Notes: generated from the sequence alone by a model not told the origin. Positions 34,028 through 44,430 are shown, counted from the stretch's first letter. The stretch is DNA of 64,000 nt from Dactylellina haptotyla (GCA_031310005.1 CM062381.1:620001-684000); one strand, 5' to 3'. Translations and numbers: made by a program.

Positions 34028-35587
34028 ATGTATGGCAATTCTGCATACGGTATGCCGTCTCACGGCTATCCTTATACTTACACTACAACCCCTCTAAACT
34101 CACCGCCTTTAGGTGCTGGAGCTGGTATGCACGGTTTCTGGGGACCAGATTACTCTCACACTCCGGCGCCTACCCCTCAACCTGGTTCTCCGTATGCGAG
34201 CAGCAGGTCCAGGTCTAGCCAGCACAGCCAGAGGCGTCGAAGCGACCAGTTGCCAGGACGAGAAGGCGTCTCTTCGTTCCCAGCGACCCCGCAGCCAAGG
34301 AACCCATCGACTCCTGGAAACTTCTCACCATACTACAACACCCCTTCCCCTCGACCATCGTCTTTTGTAGCGGCTCCCTCGCCTGGCCAAGAATACTTCT
34401 ACACAATGGGTCCACAGGGCCCGATTCCATCGGTCCCAGGAGCCTACGCCTCCCCACTTTCATCGGATTACGATTATGTCAGTCCCCGCCCTCGTGCATC
34501 TCCTCGAGTTCGTTCTTCTCCTTTTAAATACCAGGCGCAGAGCCTGCACCGATCACATTCTCACATCGACTCTGCTTACGGCGGAGACGATGAGGAGGAT
34601 CTTTCTTTATCGTGTTCTTATTGTTATCCTGATATTTCCTTTTTCGATGATACCCATCAAACTTCTCGTTCTTCTCAAAACCCTGTATCTTCAAAAACGT
34701 CTCCGAGGCCAGCGTTCGAGCACGACTCTCCCAACGTAGAGTTCAAGTTCAGCGTCGAGGAACATTTCAATGATGATGACGACGAGGCATATTGCGACTA
34801 TGAGGAGCTGGATACTAATCATAACCGTTTGTATGCTTCGTACCAACAGACCGCACCTTCGTCCCCATCTATGCATCCGCCCCCACCACGTGAGCGCACA
34901 AGATCTCGTAACTCCGGAACCAAGACTCGTACTCCAGGACCCGGAAGCGACCACCCCCACTCCCCACCTCCAACCGACGACATTCGCAACCACACCCCAC
35001 CGACAAGGGATGCCGCCGCCGCTCACGGAATCCCTCAAGGGTACTCGACAAAGAACTGGGACCAACAAGAACGCCCTATCATGTTGCTCGGCTCTGTCTT
35101 TGATGCTAACTCTCTCGGCAAGTGGATTTACGATTGGACCGTTTTCCGACACGGTACCAACTCCCCAACAACCGAACTTGCCGGTGAGCTCTGGTTGCTC
35201 CTTATCCAATTGAGCGGTAAGAGCAAGCGTGCCAGAGAAGTTGTTGAGAATGGCCGCATCAAGCGACGAGACAACCTCCTCCTTGTCAGCGAGTTCCTCG
35301 AATCTGGTGATCGTCTCTGGGATCGTATGAAGAGACTCTTGAAGCACTGCGAGGAATACATGTGGCGAGGTGCCCAATCGGTCCAAGGAAATGAAGCTGC
35401 TAGCGCTGCCCGAAAGGGATCTCCTGGTGTCACAATGGGCAAGCAGTCCGGCAAGGAATTTGTTGATGCTATGTTCAGCAAGGACCGTGAGCTTGAGCGT
35501 ACCGAGAAGTTGATGACTGGTATGAAGCTCTGGAGCACTCGATTCGATGCCAACTGCGAAGATATCCTTCGAAGGCCTCACGCTTAA
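34028..35587 (+). CDS. Conserved ascomycete protein of the kind annotated as gp1 (vegetative cell wall protein)
   Basis: An intronless 519-codon frame starts with an ATG at 34028. Residues 1-330 are a disordered Pro/Ser/Tyr-rich region with acidic patches (HFNDDDDEAYCDYEELD). Residues ~335-519 are an ordered helical domain: YSTKNWDQQERPIMLLGSVF, DANSLGKWIYDWTVF, ELAGELWLLLIQLSGKSKRA, FLESGDRLWDRMKRLLKHCE and ending EKLMTGMKLWSTRFDANCED. I know this C-terminal domain from many filamentous ascomycetes, where it is usually labelled vegetative cell wall protein gp1; that label rests on the Pro-rich part only and says little about function. No signal peptide is seen, so a cell-wall location is doubtful. 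The long AT-rich leader (33600-34027) and long T-rich 3' flank suggest a gene with extended UTRs. Confidence 0.85.
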   Translation: MYGNSAYGMPSHGYPYTYTTTPLNSPPLGAGAGMHGFWGPDYSHTPAPTPQPGSPYASSRSRSSQHSQRRRSDQLPGREGVSSFPATPQPRNPSTPGNFSPYYNTPSPRPSSFVAAPSPGQEYFYTMGPQGPIPSVPGAYASPLSSDYDYVSPRPRASPRVRSSPFKYQAQSLHRSHSHIDSAYGGDDEEDLSLSCSYCYPDISFFDDTHQTSRSSQNPVSSKTSPRPAFEHDSPNVEFKFSVEEHFNDDDDEAYCDYEELDTNHNRLYASYQQTAPSSPSMHPPPPRERTRSRNSGTKTRTPGPGSDHPHSPPPTDDIRNHTPPTRDAAAAHGIPQGYSTKNWDQQERPIMLLGSVFDANSLGKWIYDWTVFRHGTNSPTTELAGELWLLLIQLSGKSKRAREVVENGRIKRRDNLLLVSEFLESGDRLWDRMKRLLKHCEEYMWRGAQSVQGNEAASAARKGSPGVTMGKQSGKEFVDAMFSKDRELERTEKLMTGMKLWSTRFDANCEDILRRPHA

Positions 35588-37760
35588 AGCGGGGTATGCT
35601 ACAACCCCACTCCTACTACAGACATTTCGAATGTCCGCTCCCCTCTACACTATCTTTTTACATATCTGCCTCAGAGAATAGGGTTTGGTGGTCTTTCTTA
35701 CTATTGCATGATTGGCTGCTTTTGAATCTTGTTCTTTAGCGACGGCGTTTTTCGTTTCTTCACCATACCATTATAGACCTGTTCCCATCTCTTGTTACTT
35801 GTTTTTGTCACGCGTTGTTTCTGAGTTTTTGTTTTTGCTGTTTCCAAAAGATGTGATATCCATTTGCTTTTGCTTTTTTTTTTTTGCTATATTTTTCCTG
35901 CTCGCCAGTTCTGATCTTGCTTCATCTATTTATTGCGCTTAAGGGATACCGACAGGCTTATGGCTGCACACTTGTAATGTTTGATTTTCCAAGTTTATTT
36001 CTCAGCATGTATGCTTTCTTTTACTTCCTTCAAATCGAGGCTGGCTGCTTTCTTTCTTTGTGCAAAATTCTTACATCTTTAATGTTGGACGATTCTCCTC
36101 TCTTCTTTCCACTACATTGAAGCATATTAATAATCTTTTTCGCACTCGCCCCTCATATTTGCTTCGAAGAACTTTTCAACTTCGTATCTGCTTTTATCGT
36201 CAAACCCAAAAGGTCGTTCTATATACATGTTGCCATCTTCGCTCACACGGGTCCACATAGCCAGCAAACTCCGCTTAATGCTTGATTGTTTTTCGTTTCA
36301 GTCTTGCTTTGTCTTTTATGGCGGTCTCATAGCTTGGATTCATATACACGCACTGGGATCACGTCATTTGCTCTTGCTTCAGTATTGTTTAGTTCGCATC
36401 GCATCATCTTCGGCCATTCAAAAAAGGGAAATTCTTTCTTCGCTGTCTGTCACTTTTTCTTCCCTGTTTCTCCATCTCCCCTCTTCCTTTTTTTGGGCCG
36501 TTTAGATCTCTTTTTACACTGTTTTACATCTGGCTGGTGGCGACACTTGACCGAGGAAGAAGTCGAAAAAGGGGATTCTCTGCATGAAAAAAGGGCCGGA
36601 TCCATTGTTTGGGATGATACAAACGGGAACAAAAGTTAACGGGTCTCTACTTTTTCTTTCTAATATCTTTGTTGTTTTTTTCTATCGAAAAAGTTTACAT
36701 CAAGAGTAGTAACGTTTAATATACCCATTTGTTTTACTTTGGCTTGATCTGCTCTTTGTTTGCTTGGTTTCTTGTCGGTCATTTTTTCCTATTCAATATC
36801 TTTCCAGAAATGCTTGTTTCAACGTTAACCTTGCAGGACCTGGTTATCCTCACTTTGGCTTTGAATCTCTACTTTGTTGCAAAGAAAATATCTCAAAATC
36901 TCAAAAAAATCTTTTGTTCGCGTTATGACAACGTCCGCAATTTGCTGGAGAATCAGCAAAAACATTATTGTGAAAAAAAAACTGAAGGATCTTAGGATCG
37001 CATTGGAATCAACGAATCTCGGTGTTTGTGTTCTGCGTCATCTAGAGGAGGAGTCAGAAAATTCGACGCCAGTCCTCTACTAGTCGGTATATTTTGATGG
37101 ATTGGAATGACAGTATCTGCCTTGGGGCAGTCAGAGAAGGCGTTAGTGAGCTGGTCTAACATTTGCTGTGTTTAAAGGACCGAAGATACATGGAGTCGCG
37201 ATAATTATCGTCGACGAGATAGTTATCAACGCAGGTTCTGCGTTTTGTTGTCGGATTTGAATTTGAAAGTCGCTGAGGCGACATTCGAGGAGTCATTTTT
37301 CATACACACTGTTTTTCTTTAAATTTTGTTTACCGCTATTTGGTATTTGCAATCAAAAGCTTTAGAATGGCAATTATTGTAATTAGAAGCACAATTGATA
37401 ATATTACTCTTTTTCAAATATACATCATGGAAGTGTTGTTGTGACTTCAATGCAAATGTCAACATGGCATTGATTTGACGTAAGGAGGCGGAACTGTCTG
37501 ATATGATGCGATACGACTGTCCCACTCTCATGAATCACTATCGCTCATGCAGGCGAGATATCCATCGCCAGATGTCCCCGCTGCTGCTCCTACAAATGTT
37601 TCGTTACACAATGCAGCTCAGCCTGCAGCCTCGAAGCCTCGTTTCGGATTTTTCTTTCCCAGTCCGCTCTCACTCGTCTTATCTCACCGCCTTCGTACCT
37701 CCCAGTTGCAGATATGGGTACACCCGTCGACTGATCATGGGGAGTGAACAGATTTAGCAA
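35588..37760. other. T-rich 3' flank and gene-poor DNA
   Basis: From 35690 to about 36900 the plus strand is strikingly pyrimidine-rich, with T runs such as 35874-35886. It probably holds the 3' UTR of the gp1-type gene and further non-coding DNA. The apparent frames here are rich in Phe, Leu and Ser only because of the T-rich composition. Nothing coding is recognised up to 37760. Confidence 0.4.
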
Positions 37761-37793
37761 ACACAAGGGGAGAGACGGCTCGGAAAACCCTTG

Positions 37794-38432
37794 TCACAGA
37801 GAGACAAACTTAGAAGTTTTCTGGAAACTCTCCCAAACCGGTTTACAAAAATAATCATCCCGGGCGCTACAGCCATGACATGCCTTGCATGTTTTGATAT
37901 TCCGTCCGCCGATGATCTTGGCACCAAAATATATCTTACTAACATCTTTTTTACTATATAAAAGCTTGTACGGAATTGTCGATAATCCGGTTGGCAAAAC
38001 CTGATCATGAGGCACACCGGAGGCTTTTGTTCTAGGGTGATGCAGGGGCGCAAACAGATAAGAGAAGAAATAGTAACAGTTTGTGCGAACAATGTCTATT
38101 GTCGGGCGCTTATAGGGGCCGTGCCACACTTTTTCCCGTTGCACCCACTCTTTACTAATCTCAGTGCGGTAGACATCGAAATCTAACGGGACAAGTGAGA
38201 AAGACGACTTCGTATCCGGGAACTTAATGGCTTGAGGGTAAAAATTTCCCCTGTTGGCAAATGAGAAAATTTTACCCACTTTGGAATAGGCTGTACACCG
38301 GTGGCTTGATATGATGTGCAACCTCTTGTCCACGCTTTTCAGGATATATTGCTGAAAGATGGTGTGAACGAATTTTCTCAACGGCGAAATTTCGCATTTT
38401 GCTATAGCACGATATATGCGCGATATGGCCAT
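37794..38432 (-). CDS. Orphan 212-aa open frame, possible effector-like protein
   Basis: An uninterrupted minus-strand frame starts at the ATG at 38432 (MAISRIYRAIAKCEISPL) and ends at 37794. It has several Cys, a segment reading FYPQAIKFPDTKSSF, then EKVWHGPYKRPTIDIVRTNC and a Cys-rich end (CKACHGCSARDDYFC). The Tyr-Pro, Trp-x-Gly-Pro and Asp-Ile-Val pattern is faintly like the RNase-T1-type fold of many secreted fungal effectors, but I cannot align catalytic residues and no signal peptide is visible at this start. A signal-peptide exon further upstream, or an intron after RTN, is possible. It could equally be a chance frame. It sits in accessory DNA near the rhamnosidase remnant and the arginine kinase. 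Confidence 0.3.
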   Translation of the reverse strand: MAISRIYRAIAKCEISPLRKFVHTIFQQYILKSVDKRLHIISSHRCTAYSKVGKIFSFANRGNFYPQAIKFPDTKSSFSLVPLDFDVYRTEISKEWVQREKVWHGPYKRPTIDIVRTNCYYFFSYLFAPLHHPRTKASGVPHDQVLPTGLSTIPYKLLYSKKDVSKIYFGAKIIGGRNIKTCKACHGCSARDDYFCKPVWESFQKTSKFVSL

Positions 38433-39654
38433 GCTGGTCAAAAGCGCTGGAGATTCTAGTCAGGAACAAGGCGGTGATCGCAACCTAGGCAAGAGCCGGC
38501 AGCCGCTAACAAGGATAAGGGGGGAACTTGAGCGGCGACCGATTAGAAAACTTTCTCATGAGGGTGTGCTCGAAATCCAAGCTGAAACCATCGGTGGGGG
38601 TTCTGGTTAGTTGAGGTTCCAACACAAGTAAGTACCCCCGGGATGTGGCAGTTAAAATGCCACAAGCTCCCTGGTGGAACAACACGGGGGCGGGGTCAAG
38701 GAAGCTTGAGGGTGGTACAGCTTCGGGAATCGTATAGCTAAGCATGTGGCTTATATTGCAGTAGTCTCTATCAGTTTATTGCGGAGCACGTAAATATACG
38801 AGTCTCTCCCACTCTTAATATAATAAAATGTTCGGCCAAAGTTGAGTGTATCAACGGCCTGGCACGAGATTTTAACGTGCGGTCTTGTGGTGCGCACACC
38901 CCAAGTACTGCCCCTTTGAGATTTCTAATATAGCTTCGGTATTTTTCACGATAGGTGCTTAGAGAAAAAAAAGGAGTGAAATTCTAGCTAAATGTGATTG
39001 TAGAAAGCAAACATTCCACGTTTGAAGATATATTGAGTGTCAATGCGCATACATCAAGACATAGTCGTTGCCTTGTCATACCTGTCATATGTTTCATGGA
39101 TCTCATTGCTAGACGGCTAGGCGCAAGTAATATTTTCGACTCTTTTGGCTTTTCTACCTGTCAATACTTATCACAGAAATGGATACGTCGGATAAAGACT
39201 TCAAGTGCGGCCCACGAATGCGCCTTGCTGGAAGCCACTTTGAGTTTTATATCTACTTCTGTGCAGCTGTGCATGGTCGACAAAAGACTGTACTTTGACA
39301 AGGAAAGCCCATCACTACCAGCGAAAACTAAGTGCATATCCGGGAGAACTTGCTTCCAAGTAGAGCTTGAGGACGCGGGGACGCCTGCGTGAGAGGTTGC
39401 GATACGTACTCGCAACCCCTGCTAGCGACCCCTCCCCGATGGCAGAAGGAAAGACGAGTTGAGGTATTCATACAGAGCGCGCTGGAGGAATGTATCTGTG
39501 TTGTCTTCTAAGTTAGGTTGCTTCCTATCCATGTTAAGCCACGAGCTTATTGGATCCGAAAGATATCATTATTGAGAATTTCATTTATCATCATTTTTGG
39601 GTTCATTATCAGGGTAGCCCTTGGAATCTCAAAAAGATATTATTGGAGGGTAAG
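38433..39654. other. Gene-poor DNA
   Basis: No recognisable coding signal. A plus-strand frame of about 130 codons from 38994 lacks known motifs. It is directly upstream of the rhamnosidase remnant, but I could not find the N-terminal half of that enzyme here. Confidence 0.35.
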
Positions 39655-40590
39655 CGTTTGGGATGAAACCGATGCCGGCTCCCAATAGGGCGTCGAGCTC
39701 TCACGAAAGAAGTTTCGGCAGATTGTTCCCGGTTCCTACGAAAAGTATGTTTTGGAAACTGGGTTTCACAAGGGAGAGTTGTACCGCCCCGGTGAAGGTA
39801 TTTCCTCCATCTTTATGGTGGTTGGCGCCTAGTGCAGTTGTTCTGACGGCATACTAGTCTATTCTACTTGGATCTTATAAGAGTTCGTGGTGATTATCGG
39901 CAAGTAGCTGTAAGGATAACATCCTATATCGCGGGGCTTTTGTGAATATCAGAGACGTCCAGAAGATCGCATTTACCTACTATCATAAACGAGAGTCCCG
40001 AATTGGTAGCAACAAAGAAGACGATTATGTGCGGCCACTTGCCTTTCACCTTCTACTTGGAGAACATAGGAGCAGAGTGATTAGTAACATTGTTCAGTTG
40101 CTCGAAAAGGCCGATTATCACTTGCTACAATCTTTCTTAGCACACCGGGGCTTCTAACCATCTTAGCAGAATATGGCAGATCGGATGCTGCTTTCCGATT
40201 GTTATTGCAAAAGATATGTCCCTCTTATCTCTATCAAATCGATACAGCGGCCACTACAATCTGAGAGACTTGGCCGGAGTACGGCAAATATGGAAACGCT
40301 TTAGCATCTCATAACTATTATGTTTTTAGAAGTGTTATTTCTTGGTTACACGAAGTTATTATTGGAGTCTCACTACGAGAGCCAGGATACCGCGTTATTT
40401 TGATAAAACCCATCGATGGAGGTGGTATAAACTATGCCAAAGCCTCAATATAAGCACCACTGGCCGAGCTATGACCTCTTGAGGGATTTCAGATGGCATA
40501 TAGGGAATAAGCATCGCCCTCGAAGTTACTATCCCAGTAGGTGCAAGTGCAAATTTTCAACCATGGGAGTAAATTCTCAAATATTTTTTC
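39655..40590 (+). pseudogene. Decayed GH78 alpha-L-rhamnosidase, C-terminal half
   Basis: Translated blocks in shifting frames follow the order of the catalytic and C-terminal domains of GH78 enzymes. Near 39740 comes YVLETGFHKGELYRPGEG (family: GFHxGEWLxPG). At 40000-40160 comes DDYVRPLAFHLLLGEHRSR. At 40150-40260 come LLTILAEYGRSDAAFRLLLQ and YLYQIDTAATTI then ETWPEYG, where family members have TTIWExW and this copy has TGA for the Trp. At 40310-40430 come ASHNYYVF, WLHEVIIGVSLREPGYRV and KPIDGGGINYAKAS. Near 40530 comes LEVTIPVGASANF. Several stops and at least two frame changes break it. Intact relatives remove L-rhamnose from pectin and plant glycosides. The N-terminal half was not found upstream. 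It is a lost plant-cell-wall gene, moderately old since motifs are still readable. Confidence 0.8.
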
Positions 40591-41100
40591 GTAGGGTCAC
40601 TCATTCATGTGGAATCTTGATAAAAAAAAAATTAGAATACCTTTAAGAAATTCATAATAGCTTTTTAATAAAATAGTACTAAGCTACAGCACAATTAATT
40701 ATTCCTAGTCAAATAAATTAGCTTTCAAAAATTATTAACTGGCACAGAAACTTCTTCGACCACACTTCTACACGTTCGATGTTTCATAGATTTCTGCGTT
40801 TATAGAATCAGAATGCTTACTTATACGTATGGAACATGAAGGTTTTTCTAATTAAGAAATAAATAATTACTTTATTTTATTAATATCCATAGTTAATGGG
40901 GCGATGCATTTAGCTATCCAAAACTCCCTGATTTGGTGACCCTTGTTCCGCAATACCGAACGAAGTATTTTTCGCCAAGTGCGAAAATACAGTATATATT
41001 TGCACTAGTAGCGTCTTTGCACTCTCGAATCTGATAGTAGGTCGCTACACAGTTTTGGAAAGTAATAGATTAGTGGATTAGATTTGAAAAACAAAATAAA
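40591..41100. other. AT-rich spacer
   Basis: Markedly AT-rich, roughly 70 percent by eye, with no coding signal. It separates the rhamnosidase remnant from the 3' end of the arginine kinase gene. Confidence 0.45.
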
Positions 41101-42380
41101 TCAATTCAGGCTTTTCTCAAGTTTGATCAACGCTAACACGCCCTCTTGTAGAATTGTCACAGCTTGATGCTCCGTTAATCCTAGCCTTTGTTGATTCGAG
41201 ATATCGTAGACCCCTCTTTCATTACTAGAGTGCTCGCCTCGAGTCCCCCGAACCTGCAGACCGAAATTCTCTGCAGTGCTTTCCAGTAGCCCAGCTTCAG
41301 CCGTCTTTGGTAGTCTTATGTGAACACTAGCCCTAATTGTTGTTCCCAGATTTGTCGGACAGGATGTCAAGTAGCCGAGATCTTGATCCCTAGCGAAACT
41401 GAGATTGGATCTCGCTTCAAAATTGTCTAGGGCGGTAACTAAGCGCGTGTAAACTGAATTCAAATCGGCGCCCTGTTCCATAGATATAATTCGTAGGTGG
41501 TCTTCTTCGTTAACCCAGACAAGGAAGGTTTTGTTCGGGTTGTGGAAAATACCGCGGCCAACAGGCCAGTATCTGTCTCGAAAAGTCAATCAATCTCCTG
41601 AAGAATCAATAAAGTATGAGGATATTACCTATTGGCATTAGCAGCTTCCAGAAATCTATCCCCGGATTTGAACAAGAAATGGTCATCGATCAACCTGTTC
41701 TTGGTGTCTTCCTTCATCCCGAGAAGAGGGTAATAAGTGCCTTCAACCTCTCCATAGAAATTATCTTTAAATGCCCGCTTTAATTTATTTTCGATATCGA
41801 TATATTGATTACTACTCAACATTGGGTTGAAGGGGTATTCCAAGAGGTTCCTCGCACACCGGATTCTTGTTGAGAGTATGAATTTCCCTTCAGGGTCAAG
41901 ATTTTTAAACGAAGCTGCACCAGTGCCGAAATCCACGTTAGGTTGCCTTCGGCTTTCGAGGGGGTTTGCAAAGGTTCTGCGATGATAATCGTCGATTATA
42001 GGGAGAAATAGGGGAGCAAATGTCGAATAAGATTCAGCATCAGTAGCGTAAACCCCGACACCACTGTCCAGATTTATAACACCGGAACGTATTATATCGA
42101 GAAGGGTCGCCCCAGAAGATGTTTCTAGGTCTTTGAGATGAGAGTAGACGTCCGGAGCTAGATGTTTTTTAAGAAGAGAGCAGCTTGTTGACGACCGAAG
42201 CGCCCTCCAAGAGAGCTCCAGCTGTGCTGTTTTAGTTTGATATTTAAAAGGCTTATATTCTTCTATTCGAGCATAGAACTTAAGAATGTAAATACCCCGT
42301 ACAAGACTTATGGTCGTGAGAAATCGGCCAAAAAGCCATTGAAAATAAAGCAGAGCATTTGAGCGTTGTTCAGCAATCAT
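41101..42380 (-). CDS. Arginine kinase (phosphagen kinase)
   Basis: Exons 41629-42380 and 41101-41572 are joined over a 56-nt intron (GTAATA donor, GAGACAG acceptor) within an Arg codon, giving ANANR then YWPVGRGI. The enzyme transfers phosphate between ATP and L-arginine. Similarity covers the whole family fold. The small N-terminal domain starts about [20 protein letters not shown]. The guanidino-specificity loop is [16 protein letters not shown], the arginine-type reading. Nucleotide-binding arginines are in [10 protein letters not shown] and TTIRASVHI. Then come the substrate Glu and Arg in [13 protein letters not shown], the reactive Cys in SCPTNLGTT and the flexible loop [10 protein letters not shown]. 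All key residues of arthropod arginine kinase are present. The first ~55 residues from the ATG at 42380 are hydrophobic and unlike the family; a further intron ending at a CAG near 42236 and a separate short first exon are likely. Such a gene is unexpected in an ascomycete. Confidence 0.95.
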
Positions 42381-43420
42381 GGCGAAGAAAAAGGTATTAT
42401 ATCGCCAGGAAGCTACAGTACACAACTGACTACCTGTTGGCAGATCGTCTCCCTTTTAAATGCTTCACCTAAAAAGCAAAATTGATACCTTTACCTACCA
42501 TTCTACGGATTTTCGTGCTATTGCGTGGCCTAAACAATAGTACTATTTACCCTATAGGTTCAAAACGGACTCGGAGGTAGGTAATCATAATTATGTATAA
42601 CAGAGAAATGTACTTGTCCAGTAGGATTTACAGAAAACAAAAGTTTACGAGGGTCGTTATATTAAGACATTAAAGTATCTATATCACTGAAATATATCGA
42701 CAAATGTATAAGGCAGTTCGTGTTCCACAGTTGAACCGATACTCAAACTGCTATCAAATTCCGTCAAGCATCTTACCATGATCTAGCAGGTTCCAAACTC
42801 GCTTGAAGGAGCCTTCTATCCTGGTATTTGGATCCCACACTTCGCCGATATTTTGCCAGAGTGGTGTTGAGGTGTAACCTACATTAGCTGGAATGCTCCG
42901 TGTGGCAACGGCGAAGCTTTGCAAGTTCGCATTCGCAAGTTCGTATTTTACAAGTTCGCATTAGCAAACTCGTATTTTCTGGTATGGCTATATGAGGATT
43001 TGTTATAGATTCGTTTGGTGCCTCCCAATCAAAGTCGCTGGCGTGACTTTTTTCCTGATTCAGTTGGGAATTCGTGCCGTGAATATAGACACACCTATCC
43101 TAAGCTGGAAATGATGTGTCTCCATACATGCATATATGCATGTGATCAATTTTGTTGCGTGGAGATCCAGAGAAACTCTAGCACATGTATACACTCTATC
43201 TACATCATTCAAGAGAAATTCTGAACGCCTCATGTAGTTCCTGGGCCTTCGGGACCTGGGGTGTGGTCATGTCTAGACTAACTTTCAAATTTAACAAACG
43301 AATGATTTTATTGAGCGCTAGCCAACCTTCTACGTTTGAAGCATTGTACTGTTCGACTTCGTTATCCACGTATGCGCATATATTCATACATGGCTATGAA
43401 AAATAGATACTTCGGTGTAG
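42381..43420. other. Promoter side of arginine kinase, with an orphan protein-like segment
   Basis: If the kinase has a separate first exon it should lie just above 42380. On the minus strand at about 42770-42925, one frame reads like protein: SFAVATRSIPANVGYTSTPL then WQNIGEVWDPNTRIEGSFKR and VWNLLDHG, followed by a GTAAGA donor-like site. I do not recognise it. The rest has no signal. Confidence 0.35.
42921..42979. repeat. Imperfect tandem duplication of a ~29-bp unit
   Basis: Two copies (42921-42950, 42951-42979) each consist of a GCAAGTTCGCATT-like half and a GCAAGTTCGTATTTT-like half. The half-units are themselves near repeats, so the array may be read as four ~14-bp copies. No gene overlaps it. 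Confidence 0.7.
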
Positions 43421-44430
43421 CCACCAATGATCTCCGAGTATCCTATTTTGCGGGGTTACCCGCCTCAAGCCAACTACCGATAGATGGACTTTTTGAAATC
43501 CGCCGTAGTTAATCAAGCATATTGAATTTCAGAAACTCTTCTTCACAGCGGATGCCAGAGCTTTACATATGGGAGCATGGTATAAGGCTTCAAGAAGTTA
43601 TGCTGATGAAGAAATTGCATCTACAGGTCACGTGGCTGCTGTCATATGGGATTATAGTACCTCCACTGGCACTGAGCTCACATGGACTGAGGCCAAGAAA
43701 CAGGCCCAAATCTAGTTCTTTGATACATAAATATTATCAAAGAGATATTTTACAAGACAAGCGGTGGATCTTCAGCTACCAATACCTAGGCAGATGCCTC
43801 CCTTAATGCTAAGAACCTTGCCGCCACTGGAGTCAGCTTAGCTTGCTCTGAGTTGTTTAGATATAACAAAAATCAGGTGAAGTAAGCATCCATGGCTACT
43901 AATTTTTGGTATTTGCTTCCCAGTGCTTCCGTTGCAGTTCTAAAAGTTATCTAATTCGATCAGAGTATACTACATCAACTTCACTAGCAATATCATCAAA
44001 TCCTCTTACGGAGTACCATCATATATCAGACACCAGCGGCACACTCACGGGTAACTCCAGCTCGAATAGTAGTGCCCCGCTCTCATTCAACGTGGTATCG
44101 TCATACTACGCTTGCAACCTAGCATTCGCCAACTTCCTTCACTATGGTACCACAGCATTAGCAACGCTAAGGATATCAAGTTTAACAGCACCACCTATTG
44201 GCGGGAAGCACATTCAACCAGGCAATTCCAAATCAAACTGCAGTTTCTTTAGAGCCAAGCCTCTCTTCCTTCTACTGGGAGCTGATACTAGTACTGGAAC
44301 ATCTGTCTTTTATGCATCCAACTATCTTATCAATTCGATGCCTTACACGGTATCCAGTGTTCAAGCAAATTGGCCAACAAATATAAGAGTGCTCGTGCGG
44401 TTTCTGCGAGCAGTACAATGAACTCGAATT
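43421..44430 (+). pseudogene. Orphan protein-like blocks, unidentified secreted-type protein or remnant
   Basis: Three plus-strand stretches translate into sequence with protein-like composition. About 43421-43490 gives ATNDLRVSYFAGLPASSQLP. About 43529-43715, after an acceptor-like TTTCAG, gives LFFTADARALHMGAWYKASR, then ASTGHVAAVIWDYSTSTGTE. About 43990-44420 gives INFTSNIIKSSYGVPSYI, AKDIKFNSTTYWREAHSTRQ and a longer frame ending FLRAVQ. They lie in the same direction, spaced as exons or as pieces of one decayed gene. Asn/Ser/Thr richness and N-glycosylation-like sites hint at a secreted protein. I cannot name a family, and it may be an intact multi-exon gene whose splicing I did not solve. 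Confidence 0.35.

Noticed and set aside
34691-35581. 296-codon minus-strand frame opposite the gp1-type gene
   Set aside because: Antisense shadow of a well-supported coding region; no motifs of its own.
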